Source: Vanrija pseudolonga (Eukaryota; Basidiomycota; Tremellomycetes; Trichosporonales; Trichosporonaceae). Taken from it: 64,000 nucleotides of DNA. The stretch's first letter is position 1. Every line of letters begins with the position of its first letter. Shown piece by piece: positions 21,237 through 33,229 of the stretch. The translations under genes were made by a program, and so were the position numbers. The notes below the pieces were generated by a model. The model was not told the origin of the DNA. It ran no database searches and saw only the letters and a program-made list of their open reading frames with translations. The stretch is from NCBI RefSeq assembly GCF_020906515.1, contig NC_085852.1, positions 1,612,001 through 1,676,000 of the forward strand. Direction: 5' to 3'.

Positions 21237-24200
21237 GGTGGTGGTGGACGAGTTGGCGGCGGCGGGCGGCAGTGTTGACAAATCTGCTGCTGCTGCTGGG
21301 TGCCGTCAACGCGCGATAATTAAATGCTTTGTAGCTCGTCGCGTCTTGATGTCTGTCTGGGGCTGTTGCCAAGCACGCGCGGGGTACAAGTAGAGCGGGA
21401 CGGGTGTACCGAGAGTGAGAGTGTGAGATGGTGTGAAGAGTGCAAGGGGTTGTGGGAGTCGAGTCGGTCTTGCCGAGACGAGGTCATATGTGTATCGGAC
21501 TCTTTGTGTGTTCGCGGATGGGTGTGTGTCGGAGATGGTGTGTATGTGAGCTTGAAGTGTGGTATGCACGACAGCCAAGGACCCTTGGCGCTTGTGCAGA
21601 CCCTCTGCTGCTGCTGCTGCTGCACTGCAGCGCTGCGCGATTTGGCCACCAACCCCACCACCACCACTGACGTCGTCCTCGCTCGCACCGACAGAGCCGC
21701 CCGAGCCGACATCAGGGTCTCAGGGGTTTCAGCGACGCGGTTCAGGGCACGACTCAGGGTCCCAATCCAAGTCGGGCGCAGTCAAGAGGTCAGGCGCGCG
21801 TCGGGCGTCAAACTAGCGCCACTTTGTGCAGCGCTGCTTCCTCTGGGCGCAGCTACCCCACCTGCTGCTGCTGCCTTTGACCACCGCCGCCACTCCGCGC
21901 GCCCGATGGAACAAACCAAAGACAAAGAACCTTTGTGCACGGCTCGTCACGTCCCAAGGGAGCAATATTACCCCCACAGGGACCAAAGACATCACGAGGA
22001 CTTGGACTAGGAGGTGGATCGCAAGAAGATTGCTACAAGCCTGCATGCCGACCTGCCCCAATAAGGAGACCAACATCCGAGTCCGAGCCACAGGCCACAG
22101 GATCCACGCAAGGTGAGTCGACTAGCAGCAGGGCCCCAGCGCAGCCGAGTCAGCTGCTACCGTACCACTGCGCTGCTAAGACAATAGCCAAGGCTCGGCG
22201 CCGCAGGGCGGCGCGCTTTGGCCGAGTGCAGCACAGACCAGCTAACTGTCTGTCGCTTCCCTTGCTGAAACGTGCCCCCTTCCCTGGTCGGTTCTGCCCA
22301 CCAAAGTGGCCGTGGCCGTCTACCCTGCCCACCATCGTCATCTGACCCCACCTTACTTTCAGTTGGGGTCAGTACCACCACTGTCGGACGATTAAGCATG
22401 CCATGGTCCCCCACACGCACCGCGCGCACCAGCCTGACCCTGCCACTTGACTCACTCGGCCGTCTCGCACTACGGCCGCCTGGACGTCCAGCCAACGCCA
22501 CCACCTCACACACCTGCCCGCCCCTCCCCGACAACAGAATGCAGCAGCACGTACGTGTGTCCATCTTTCCTGCCTTCCCATTCATAACATGACCTCGCTG
22601 CATGCCAGAGACCGATGTCCAGCCTCCGCCGGCAGCTGCATACCACCCCAAATCGTCCCGTATACCTCGGCCCGGGTGGCGTTTGACCCAAGCAAGCAAA
22701 CTGCCGGCCTGCCGGGCTGCCGGACTGGCTGCTGATGATCTGCCTCGCGGAGGATTCTCTTGGTCTACATGACAAGCCGACCCGTGGTGCAGGTAGGCAG
22801 GCACAAGGGTTGCACCGCCGTGGCCCAATGCACGGCGCTCCAGCGCCCCAAGTTGACGTTATCGCCGCGTCATGACGCGTCGAGCGAGCACGAGCTGAGC
22901 GGTCCAGCGCTCCAGCGCTCGCTCCACATCCAAGTGGCAGGCAGCTCAAGCACTGGCCTTGCGCCATGCTCGGCGCCGCGCCGCGCCAGCGCCCACCAAC
23001 TCCGCATTCCGCAGAAGCTGCACAACCGGCTCGTGCTGCTGGTTGTGGCGGCACAGTCTTGCACATGTACCTGTGTGGCCTGTGGCGGACGTCACATGAG
23101 CGAGTGCTGCGGCAGCATGTACACAACGGCGTTTGAACATCGGCTCGGAGGTATGGAGGAGCAGATGTTGAATAAGGGCAGCAAGCGACAGCCAGCCGAC
23201 CTCCCCTCACCACGCCGCCGCCGCCCTGCCAGTAACGGTTTCAGCTGCTGCACAGTTCGAGGGAGCCAAACCTACGCCTGCAGTAGTCAGGTCCGTCTCA
23301 GGCTCCTCCGTGAGCCTGAGCCAAAATGGCTTGGCTGGCATGGCTTCCTGGCTGCCTGGCTTGCAATTAGATCAGGCGGCATGGCGCGGCGCGCACGGCA
23401 CGCGGCGCCACGAATGGTGCAGTCGCCGTCGCCGTGTTGGATTCAGATCCGGATCGGCTCGCGTACTCGTAATCATGAATGGTGTGGATCGGATCTCGAT
23501 AACTCGAGGGTGGGGGTCGCCTGACAACTGATGCGGATGCCCTCGTGACATGCGTGGTGTACGCGCGCACGCGCACGCGTCGACATGCAGAGAGAGGGCT
23601 GAGCTGACTCGTGTGTGTTGGGAGTCGTCGGTTCGACGCAACAGCCCACCCCATACCCCACCCACCCCACCCCTCGCCCACCCCGATCGAGCAAGACATT
23701 GGACATTGGCGCCGACTGAAACGCTCACTCGTGGCTCAACAACCCTCTAACCCTCTAACCCTCGCCACCGCGCGGCGCCTATTTAACCTCCAACTCACTT
23801 AATACATAGGGTTTTAGGGCGAGCGCGAGTGCGACGACGAGCGGCGAGCGGCGAGCCAGCGAGTAGGGAAGTGTAATGTTCGGCGTTGTGCAGCAGTCGA
23901 TCCGGGCGAGAGTGCCACGATCCACGATCCACGGTCCATTCAATGTCATACAGCCGCGCGCTTGTCGCTGCTTGCGTGCTCAGCGGAAGGGCAACGGCCA
24001 GCGAGCAGCGGCGACGGTAGGCCGCCACGCCCGCCGCTACATCCTCACACTGTCTCACTCGCACTGTTCGTATCGCTCGAGCCGCCGGCCAGGCGTGCCC
24101 CGCCTTCTTGGTGGCGACGTGGCGGCCACTCGTGACTGTTTGAGGCGTGCGCGTGAGCGAGCGTGCAGAGGCGGCACAGTGGCGGCGGTGGGGGCGCCAC

Positions 24201-24608
24201 CGTGCGCGTCGTCACGTTGAGAGGCGCGTCGTCTACTCGCCCCAGCGGATCGCCTTGAGCGCGATCGGATCGGCCAGGCCAGGCCAGATGCCCGCTCGCG
24301 CCGACTGGGGCACGACAAAGCCCGCGCGGCCCCGGACGTCCCCGCGTCCATTGTCGCCATGTGTCTGTGCGGCGGCGCAAATGTGGCAAATGGCAAATGT
24401 GTGAGTAACCGCGTTCGGGCGCGTCGGGGCGCCGCGCCACAGACATGACAATGACGACGAGCAGACGCGTCGAGCGAACAATGCTGCAATAGCGGGGACG
24501 AGGTACAAACCCGCTGGTGTCGGACGAGATACATCGTTCATTCATTATTCTTCCGATACGGAGCGTCAGATCCGGGGTCCAGTCCAGTCGAGTCGGGAGG
24601 CAGCGCAA
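21237..24608. other. 3.4 kb gap without a recognised gene
   Basis: Read on both strands, with no homologous exon found. It holds the promoter or leader of the disordered-protein gene on the left and the 3' side of the SMP gene on the right. Local features are a CTG-rich run near 21608-21622, a 9-bp perfect hairpin at 23297-23320, a telomere-like CCCTCTAA repeat at 23740-23763 and GAGC/GCGA-rich sequence at 23820-24010. Confidence 0.5.
23740..23763. repeat. Short telomere-like repeat
   Basis: AACCCTCTAACCCTCTAACC plus four more bases gives about two and a half copies of an 8-mer (AGGGTTAG on the minus strand). It is too short to mark a former chromosome end by itself. Confidence 0.5.
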
Positions 24609-24907
24609 CTACTTGCGCCCACCCCCACCGCCGCCCCCGCTGCCCTTGTTCCCACCCCCACCACCACCACCACCACCACCACCACCACCACCACCACCAC
24701 CACCACCACCGTAGCCACCCCCGCCGACGGCGCCAGAGTTGACATTGTGCGCCGCGGCCGACTGCGCGTGGGACGTGAAGCTGCCGGCGTCGGTATCGCG
24801 GCCGTTGGTCGCCTGGGGGTGCGTCAGCCCGTATCCATCGGCTGGAGGAAGCAACTCACCTGCGTTGACTGGATGTGCGAGGCCTCGGCTGGGGTGATGG
24901 GTGACAT
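24609..24907 (-). CDS. Small SMP (seed maturation protein)-like protein with a polyglycine tail
   Basis: Two exons (24907-24860, 24812-24609; intron 47 nt with GCTGAC branch) give 83 residues. The first half, MSPITPAEASHIQSTQ joined to ATNGRDTDAGSFTSHAQSA, resembles the SMP domain of LEA-type proteins (ITPxDAxRIQSxE...GxxxxFxxxAQSAA). SMP proteins are hydrophilic and are linked to desiccation tolerance in plants; fungi have short single-domain versions of unknown role. The second half is glycine with few other residues (GGGGYGG..., NKGSGGGGGGGRK), coded mostly by a pure GGT trinucleotide run. No signal peptide or membrane segment. The family call rests on one short motif. Confidence 0.7.
24652..24711 (-). 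repeat. (GGT)n coding microsatellite
   Basis: An almost pure CCA/ACC trinucleotide tract on the plus strand, read as GGT glycine codons in the SMP-like gene. Length variation would change the glycine tail without shifting the frame. Confidence 0.85.
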
Positions 24908-25556
24908 TGTTGTGTTGTTGTTGTTTGTTTGCTGGCTTGGGTTGACTCGTTGCGTGGTGGCGACTTCCCGTGTCCTCGCCTCACCACGCTCGGCTTATGT
25001 CCCTCTCCGCGCTCGGCACCGCGCGAGCACGATTCTCACGCACGCCGACACGCGGCGGCATCTTCGCACGCTGATCTCGGCGCTGACGGGACGTGGCGAC
25101 GAGGGGTGCAGCGTTGGTTTGGCTCGGGGCTCGGTGGTGGCAGGTGGCAGTTGTGGTGTGGCCTCGCCACCCACGACTCGGCTCGACTCGATCTAATCTG
25201 CCCCCAATCACCTCGTGTTTCTCACGCAGTACGCCGTTATCACATTCGCGTATTGGGTTGGGTGCGGTGAGTTGTTGATCTACAGCCTCCAGCTGCGCGC
25301 GACGCGCCGCGCCGCGCGCGCAATGTGGCGTTTCGGATTGATGCAGAATGGTGCCGAGACGAAGGTGGGGTTTGTGTGTTAGTTTGAGGTATTGAGTCGG
25401 TGAGATGTGACACTAGTGAGCAAGCGATTTAGAGGAGCCATGGGCCGCTGTGTCAGTACGATGGTCCTGTGGGGGCGTCGATACCCAGAGCCCCCCGCCC
25501 CCCAACCCATGAAGAGTGCAATGCCATTCACCATCGTACATGTCCTTCCGACCCGC
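24908..25556. promoter_or_regulatory. Region upstream of the SMP-like gene and downstream of ISA2
   Basis: 0.65 kb with no coding exon seen. It should contain the SMP-gene promoter (left) and the ISA2 3' UTR (right). No specific site is claimed. Confidence 0.4.
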
Positions 25557-26340
25557 CTACACCTGCACATCCTCTTTCGCCTCCCAGCTCACACCGCAGC
25601 CACAGTTTCCGCCCTCCTTGGCCTGGGGGTTGTCCTGCAGGCGGAACGACGAGCCGATGAGCTCAGTCGCGTAGTGGAGGGTCGCGCCTGGTAGAGTCAG
25701 CAACAAACGCAACGACTCTACCTACCCTTCAGGAGACCGAGCGACATGAGGTCGACGAGCACGGGGAGGGCGGTGACACCGTCCGCCTGGAACACACTGT
25801 GCGGGTTAGCCAAACGCCCGAGTTTCGCGCACCCACTAGTCGTCCACACCGCGGTCCTCTGTCAAGTCCATCGTGTACTGGTATCCGTGGCAGCCGCCCG
25901 AGTCGACGCCGACACGGAGGGCGAGCTTGGAATCTGGTGGCTCGCGGGACGCGAGGAGGGCGAGTTGCTAGGCAGGGGTGTTAGTGCATGCCAACAAGCA
26001 AGTTCCGGGCGTCGTCGCCTGAACCCACCCGGATAGCCTCGGGGGTGAGGACGATCTTTGCGTCGGTCGCGGGTATGAGCTTGACGTCGTCGTCGAAGAA
26101 GCCCTCGTCCTTGACCTTCTGCAGGGAGGGCGGCAGGACGCGCACGGTCGGGTTCGCGGGGATAGGGGGCAGGTTGGGCGCCGCGGACGACATGGACGCC
26201 GCGGTGGAAGCGTACCGGCGGGCATGGGCCGGTGGGATGCGGGGCGCAGCGGTGCGGAGGAGCACGCGCGACGAGCATGCGTGCGAGGCTGCGATGCCGC
26301 GCACTGCCGGCACCAAGGAGGATAGCCTTGCTGTGGTCAT
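25557..26340 (-). CDS. ISA2: Mitochondrial iron-sulfur cluster assembly protein, A-type carrier
   Basis: Four exons (26340-26029, 25967-25837, 25796-25726, 25687-25557) give 214 residues. ISA2 works with ISA1 in maturing mitochondrial 4Fe-4S proteins. A Ser/Arg/Ala-rich presequence opens the protein (MTTARLSSLVPAVRG). The HesB/IscA domain begins at KIVLTPEAIRQLALLASRE. Conserved GVDSGGCHGYQY holds the first cysteine, Cys130, and GGNCGCG near the C-terminus holds Cys200 and Cys202; together these are the three cluster-binding cysteines. ATELIGSSFRLQDNPQA is typical for the family. The first ATG after the pyrimidine/A-rich leader is used; an upstream in-frame extension lacks targeting character. 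ISA2 and ETF-QO, itself a 4Fe-4S enzyme, are both present, but they are far apart. Confidence 0.93.
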
Positions 26341-27411
26341 TGTTTTTGGGTGTTGTTGGAGGAGAGTGTGGTGGATCGAGGTGAGTGAGCCTCGGTCAGT
26401 CTCTCGTTGGTCATCAGCGGCGGCAACGACGGCAAGCAATGCAGCTTGGTCCGACGGGGCCGAAATACGAGTTGGGTATTGTCACGTGACCCTGGTCTGT
26501 CCATTAAGGGACGGGTGACTGGAGGGGGAGCGGGGTCAGATTCGATCCAGCAGGCAGCCAGGACTAAAATTGGTAGATCGGTCACCCGCCCAACGACGAT
26601 CGATCAGCCCCACAGTTGGGTTGCACTGTTGGAGCTTAGTGGGATGAGTGGGTGGTGGTGGGTGCACAACGTTGCTTCTTGCTGGGGTGGTACTCGATAT
26701 GCACAGGCAAAGATGCCAAGATGCAACTGGTGAAACGCGACAGAAGGACACTTGTGTCAGGGGGGACTTGCTTGCTGCTGCGGTGCCAGGATACAACACG
26801 CGCGCAGGAGAGTGACTCTGGCGCGTCACCCTGGCTGGGCAAAGTCACCCACAACGACCACGGCCAGCCAGGCAGTGCCCACTTTGCTTTGACTGCCCCT
26901 CCTAACTAAACTCGAGTTGATGACGCATGTCGCCCGCCCCTATTTGCCCCTAAATCACAACTCGGCACTCGGCCCCTCTGACCACCACACAACCTCGACC
27001 AACTCCAACTGCATTTATTAAACATCTGCACTACTACAACAACTGCACACACACAAAGCACCACCACCCAGCACCACACACAATACACAGACACAACATT
27101 GCATCCAAACAAGGCAACACAACAGCAACAACAGGATCAACAACCCCTTCCCCCCCACCCCCCTCCATCCCGACGCGGTTCCACATCATCACAACTACCG
27201 CCGTTGAGACCGACGCGACCCGACAGCACTCATCCACCCGTGCTCGACAACTTGCGCACCCACACCTTCCCCCAGCCCCCAACCGCAGCAAGCCGTGTCT
27301 GACCGCCCGACCGGCCCGAGTTCCCTTTCGAATCCTCTGCCGTGCACTGCTCGCCACGACCCCGCCCAGCCTGCACGCACCCCCCTCCGCGCCTTCCCCC
27401 ACCCCAGTACA
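26341..27411. promoter_or_regulatory. Divergent region ISA2 / PP2C with CA-rich leader
   Basis: 1.07 kb. From about 26985 to 27411 the plus strand is strongly A/C-rich (ACACAACA and CCACCA words, few G), a composition often found in fungal 5' leaders. No coding exon seen. Confidence 0.5.
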
Positions 27412-29862
27412 ATGACAGAGCACTCGACGCCCATGCGCCTCGGCATCGACCCGCCCCCCATCCCCATCACGGCTTCTCCGGTCACTTGTGAGTCATGACC
27501 TCGATGCTTCCCTTGCCTGCCCGGCCCGACCGCCGGCGCCATTCACGCCCGACACGTCGTCACCGAACCTCCCCCCGTGATCGATCGCGTGCCACTGCCC
27601 GACCACCACACCGGCACCGCGGTCGGAATATACGCGCGTTGCGGTGCCGGCGGTGTCAACACTGCTGCAGTCGTCTACCACGCCCTGCACGCCCCGCACA
27701 TCCCACGCACCGCGCACAGACCCAGCGCCATGAGGCCAAGCTAGCCAAGCTTGCCGCGCTTGCCTTTAGCCACCACGTCTTGTGCCGATGCGCGCGCCAC
27801 CTCACCCCCCCCCCCCCTCCCAACCCCCTCCCTGACATGTTGCATGGCATGCTGACATTGTTCCCAGCCCCGTCGATCCTGTCCACCTCGAGGTAAGTGT
27901 CGCGTGGCAAGTCGCGTGTCGCCCGTCCACGCGTCCACACTGCCCGGCATGCTCAGCCGAGTTGTCTTTGTCTTCGGCGACGCCGCCGCTTGGCGCGTGC
28001 TGGCCGAGGGGTCCGCGCTGGGGTCGATGTCCTCATGTCCGTCCCTCTGGCCCTCACCCCCCACCAAACCACTGCTGGGTTGCACACAGACCGTGTACCC
28101 TTTTGCGTCTTGCTTTGTCTCTCTCCCACTCCCTATCATCTCGTTTCAGCCAACTCGCCGTCGCGCGTGTCCATGTTTCGTGCACTGGCCAAGTAAGCTG
28201 ACCACACGTCTTCATTTGCCCATCCCCCCATTCTATCCTCAACCCCGTCATCATGCGTTCAAACCGGCGCTCCATTCGCAACCTCTTCTCCCTAACCTGG
28301 CTGGATCGCTCACCAAACGGCTCGTCCTCAAGCAGTTCACCGCCTCAAACAGCAACGCCGTCTTCCTTCGCTTCGGACGACGGCGCCTCGCCAGACATCA
28401 CCACGGCAAAGCGCCTTCCATCGGTCCTCCCCACCACGGTCGACAGCCCAAATGCGCGTAGCAAGTCGGTCACGCACGCCGACGGTGATGACACATATGG
28501 CGTGAGTTGAAGCATGCGCAGCAGTCACTGACAAGGCAGGTTCTGAACCGTCACCCAGCCGTCTTGCCATCAACACATTCCGACCGTTCGACGCTGAGAG
28601 GCGCATTCCGCGTCGGTGTCAGCGAGGACCGCAACAAGAGATGTCGCCGGACAATGGAGGATGCGCACAGCTTTGTGTACGACTACGCAGGCGTCCGCGG
28701 ACAAGGGTACTTTGCAGTCTTTGAGTGAGTCTTGCGCTTGCGCGCGATCGGGCACGGCTAATGCTCCCCGCAGCGGCCACGCTGGCAAGCATGCTGCAGA
28801 GTGGTGCGGACAAAACTTCCACGAGTACCTCCTCGACGCTCTTCTTTCCTCCCCCAATGAGCCTGTCCCCGACATTCTCAACAAGACGTTTCATGCCGTC
28901 GATGCCCGTCTGTCCCACCTTGCGTACAAGGCCAAGACGCACTCGGGATGTACTGCAGTCACTGCCTTCCTCCGAGTAGAGAAGGACATTGAGACTCTCC
29001 CCTGCGGCTTTACCAACCCTGCGCTCTCGGCCCGTGGCCTCTTGGAAGGTCGCGGCGAGGACGAGCTCGAGGCACAAACGAGCCAGAACCCTTCGTCTCG
29101 CCGATCATCAATGGGCGGTGGCTCGGCCGGCTTTATGGGCGGCGCGGCGACGCCATCAACCGACGGCAGTCTGAGGAGGAAAATGTCTGGAAGGCGTATC
29201 CGTGACTTTGTTCGTGGCCTCACGAGCAGCGGACGCGTGGACGACAGCGCCATCGACGACGACTCCACCGACGAGCACATTGAGGCAATTGAACCCAAGA
29301 GCGAGCACGGTATCCGCAAGGTGCTGTACACTGCCAACGTTGGCGACGCGCGCGCCGTTCTATGGTGAGTTAGATGGGGCCTGGGGCATGGGATTGGGAA
29401 TGGATCTGACAGAATACAGCCGTGGAGGCAAGGCTGTGCGTCTCACGTACGACCACAAGGGCAGCGATAGCCAAGAAGCCAAGCGTATCACGGACGCGGG
29501 CGGTTTTGTCATGAACAACCGTGTCAATGGCGTCCTGGCCGTCACACGATCCCTCGGCGACGCGTCAATGAAGGAGTTTGTCGTCGGCTCGCCGTACACG
29601 ACCGAGACTGTTCTCGACGAGGAGGACGAGTTTTTGATTGTCGCGTGTGACGGTGTAAGTTTTGTGCTGTGTCATGTGCTGCGCTCGGTCTCTGACGCCG
29701 CAGCTCTGGGACGTTTGCGAGGACCAGGACGCCGTCGACCTGATCCGCAACGTGTCGGACCCTCAAGAGGCGTCGAAGCGCTTGTTGGAACACGCGCTAG
29801 GCAACTATTCCACTGACAACCTGAGTATCATGGTGGTTCGATTCTTTGACAAGTCTGAGTGA
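27412..29862 (+). CDS. PTC1: PP2C-type Ser/Thr protein phosphatase, PTC1-like
   Basis: Best model has seven exons: 27412-27487, 28150-28192, 28336-28501, 28540-28724, 28774-29364, 29420-29654 and 29704-29862, giving 484 residues. The last four exons carry the PP2C motifs: [25 protein letters not shown] (Arg and Glu-Asp of the metal site), [72 protein letters not shown] and [13 protein letters not shown] Ser/Pro-rich insert with [10 protein letters not shown] lies between [11 protein letters not shown] and [13 protein letters not shown]1 dephosphorylates MAP kinases of stress pathways in yeast. The 5' end is inferred: skipping a 25-nt exon-like piece at 27868-27892 joins [11 protein letters not shown] to [14 protein letters not shown] in frame. 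An alternative start is ATG 28253. Confidence 0.9.
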
Positions 29863-30384
29863 AGGCCGTGTCTGTAGCTAGATGTAGCCGCACAGTGGTT
29901 GTACGGGGGTGCATTGAGGCCCCAGATGATACCGAGCACATGCAAGTGGTGGCAGTAGTTGTGGAGGGGGGAGCACCAGTGACGTCAATGAGGCTGCAGG
30001 GAGTTGCGAGGTTTGCGGTGCGAGCTGGCGGTCAGCTTTGAGCGAGGCGGTGGCCACAAGGGATGTCGATGGCCTGCCTCGTTTATACACTGGCAGAGAG
30101 AGCCATGCAACTGCGACTTCCGAGTATACCGACGTGCAGCAGTCGACGCCAGCATGACATGCCACGGGTGAGGTGAAACCCCTCACCCGCAGTGCGTGTC
30201 CCAGGATAGCTGTCGATCGCCATAATAAGCCAGGCACAAACAGGGCCAAACGGGCTGCCTGTAGGAAGGAAGGACGTCACTCTGAGACGCACTTATTGAC
30301 TGAGACGGGGCGGGCAGTTGCTACACCTGGCGACGACGACGACTTGCTTTTGCTTTCACTCTCCCATCCACCACCATTAACACA
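29863..30384. promoter_or_regulatory. Intergenic region PP2C / anoctamin
   Basis: 0.52 kb between tandem plus-strand genes. It contains a perfect TGACGTCA (CRE-type) octamer near 29980. It is otherwise unremarkable, and no coding exon is seen. Confidence 0.45.
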
Positions 30385-33032
30385 ATGGAGCATCGCATCC
30401 CCCCCTCCCGGCCCGCCCCGCCGCCCCCCGTGCCCGCTGGGCCGAACCGCACGCCGCCGCCGGACCGGCCGCTGCCTCCTTTACCTCCGCAGACGGCCGT
30501 CCCGCTGCCGCAGGTGACGGTTACGCCGCCGCGCGGTGCGAGTCTTGACGCGAGCCTCGAGGCGAGCTTTGGCGGCGGTCCTGTGGACGAGAAGGCTGCT
30601 GCTGCTGATGTCGCCGACGGCACGCCCAAGACCCCCGCGTCGCCCAAGACCACAGCCGACACGAACCCGTTCCACGTCGACCTCGTGATCCCGTTCTCGG
30701 TCGCGCCGGGCGCCAACCGCGCCCCCGCGCCCATCGCGGCCGCGTACGACCGCCTCGTGAGCGCCCTCGAGGGCGAGGGTGGACTCCGCGTCACGGCGCG
30801 TCCGGGGCGCGCGGGGAAGGGCGCAGAGGAGGTGTGGGTGTTTGTCGGGGCGAGTGATGGCAAGGTTGCCGAGCTGGTTGCGCGGGAGCGGTGAGTAATA
30901 GCGGCGTAGCGAGCGCGAAGCGCGAGCTCGGCGTAGGTAGCACCTTGCTGACCACCCCCGCAGCCTGCTTGACCACGCCCACGGCATGCTGCCGCCCAAG
31001 ACGGACGGGTCAAAGTGGCCCTCGACCCGCCTCCGACTGCTGTACGACCTCCTGACTGCACCGCAGCTCCAGAACGGGCTGGGCATAACGCCCGGCGAGG
31101 GAGACTGGGAGCGCGTCAAGGGCATCGTCGCGCTGCATGACGACGCGGCGGACAATGCCTGGGTCGAGCGCTGGGCCACGGCCGACTGGAAGGTCGGGCT
31201 GCTGGCCGGGCTTAGCTCGAGCGACCAGGACATCCTGGCGCGCAACGTGAGTCGACTGAGGGGCTCCCAGCTAACAGCCGCAGCAATCGCCTGCCCTCCG
31301 CCTCTACTTCAACTTCCTGGTCACCTACACGCTCTCCCTCCTCCCCATCGCGCTCATTTCGGTCGCCTTCTGGGTCTACACCCCGGCCGACTCGTATCCG
31401 CCGCTGTACGCTTTCGCCCTGTCGCTCTACTCGGCCGTGTGGCTCGCGGTCTGGCGCATCAAGGAGCGCAAGCTTGCCGTGCAGTGGGGCACCCGCGGGT
31501 GCGAGAGCGTCTCTGTTGGCCGCCTCCGCCCGCAGTATGTCGCGGCGCACAACCTCAAGAGCGTGGCCGAGGCGCAGAACACGACCGATGTGGTGCGCGA
31601 CGCCAAGGTCGTCGCCTCGGTGCCCATCATTCTGGCGTGCGGAGCCGTCCTTGCCCTCGTTCTCACGGGCATCTTTATGCTCGAGGCGTTCGTCGGTCAC
31701 CTGTGGCACGGCGCAGGCAAGGCCATTGTCCCGCTCATCCCCACCGCGCTCTTCTCCATCGTCGTGCCCCAGGTCGTTGGTATCTTCAACGGACTGAGCA
31801 GGAAGCTCGTCGGCTGGGAGGACCACCCGACTCCGGCGTCGGCGCAGAAGAGTCTCACAGCCAAGACGTTTGCCATGAACGGCATTGTCGCGTACTTAGG
31901 CCTCTTCCTCTCCGCGCTCGTCTACCTCCCGTTCGGCCCTTACGTCATGTCGTACGTTGGTAACCTGCTCGCTGGGTACCAGGGCCACCCAGTGGCCGTG
32001 GACGACGTGCACGCGCACAAGTCGCACCCCGAGATCAACGTCGCGCGTCTCAAGTCACAGGTGTTTGCTTGTACGTGAAGAGAGGTGGGTCAAGCTGACG
32101 CCGCCCAGACCTCGTGACCAACCAAGTCATCAACACGTTCCTCGAGGCCGGTCTCCCGTTCATCCTCCGCTTCATCGCCGACTGGCGTGCCGGCAAGGCT
32201 TCGGTCTCGGACATTCTCCACAAGCGTACCGAGTCTGCCAGCGAGACCGACACGGAGAGCGAGGTCGAGAAGCACTTCCTCGACAAGGTCGAGCGCGAGC
32301 TCGCCCTCCCAGACTACACGACCTTTGGTAGGTGCCATGTTCTGTATGTCCGCTCACCTCCCAGTCGATTACGCAGAGATGGTGACTCAGTTTGGCTACG
32401 TCGTCACCTGGTCAGTGGTGTGGCCCCTTGCCCCCGTCTTCGCCCTGGTCAACAACTACTTTGAGATCCGCTCCGACGCCCTCAAGGTCTGCAAGCATGT
32501 CCGCCGGCCGATCGGTGACCGCGTTGAGACGATCGGCACCTGGCTCGACACCATGGGCATCATTGCCTGGGTTGGCGGCTGGATGTCGGCCACACTCATC
32601 GCTCTCTTCCGCCCCCACCTCGTCGCAGCAGCCACCGGCGTTGATGCGAACGGCATTGAGAAGATCCAGATTCGCACGACGGCTTCCTTCCTCGCGTCGT
32701 ACAACGACACGCCTACACTCCAGGACGTCCTGCCCACCATCCTGCCCATCGCTGCGGTCGCCCTCGCCGCCTCGCACGGCTACCTCGCCCTCCGATGGAT
32801 CGTCGACACAGTCGCCGAGCGTCTCCTATGGAACGGCTCGTCCGAGGACCTCGAGGAGCAGCATGCTCGCCAGCTCGAAGCCGACGATGGTATCTGCGAG
32901 GCGGTTGATGAGCTGCACACCAAGGCCCAGAACGACCCCAGCATCAAGCACTATCCCGACACTCGGGCTGGGTTCTGGACCGGCCCCGAGGAGGGCGCTG
33001 AGGAGATTGCGCGTGTCCTCAAGATTGAGTAG
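30385..33032 (+). CDS. Anoctamin/TMEM16-family membrane protein (Ist2-like)
   Basis: Five exons (30385-30890, 30964-31246, 31284-32070, 32109-32327, 32365-33032) give 820 residues. The N-terminal 100 residues are Pro-rich and cytosolic, followed by a ferredoxin-like N-domain (NPFHVDLVIPFSV). The membrane part starts at ALRLYFNFLVTYTLSLLPIALISVAFWVY and includes several further hydrophobic helices. The late block VDYAEMVTQFGYVVTWSVVWPLAPVFALVNNYFEIRSDALK, then CKHVRRPIGDRVETIGTWLDTM, is the most conserved anoctamin segment. Fungal members are lipid scramblases or ER-plasma-membrane tethers such as yeast Ist2; the long basic Ist2 tail is not present here. Introns are 37-73 nt. It converges with the aldo-keto reductase gene, 197 bp apart. 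Confidence 0.93.
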
Positions 33033-33229
33033 GCCGTGTATCAAACTTAGTGATATCCCGTGGATTGGCCTGCAGAAACGATCAGGCCATGATACAACGT
33101 AGACGAATAATGAACCTATGCGACGACAATGCTTGCTCCCAACCACCGACTTGCACACATCTGTTGCATTTTGTATACAGCTACACTGCCGTGGACTCGA
33201 CTGGCACCTTCTGACACTCACACGCCCGC

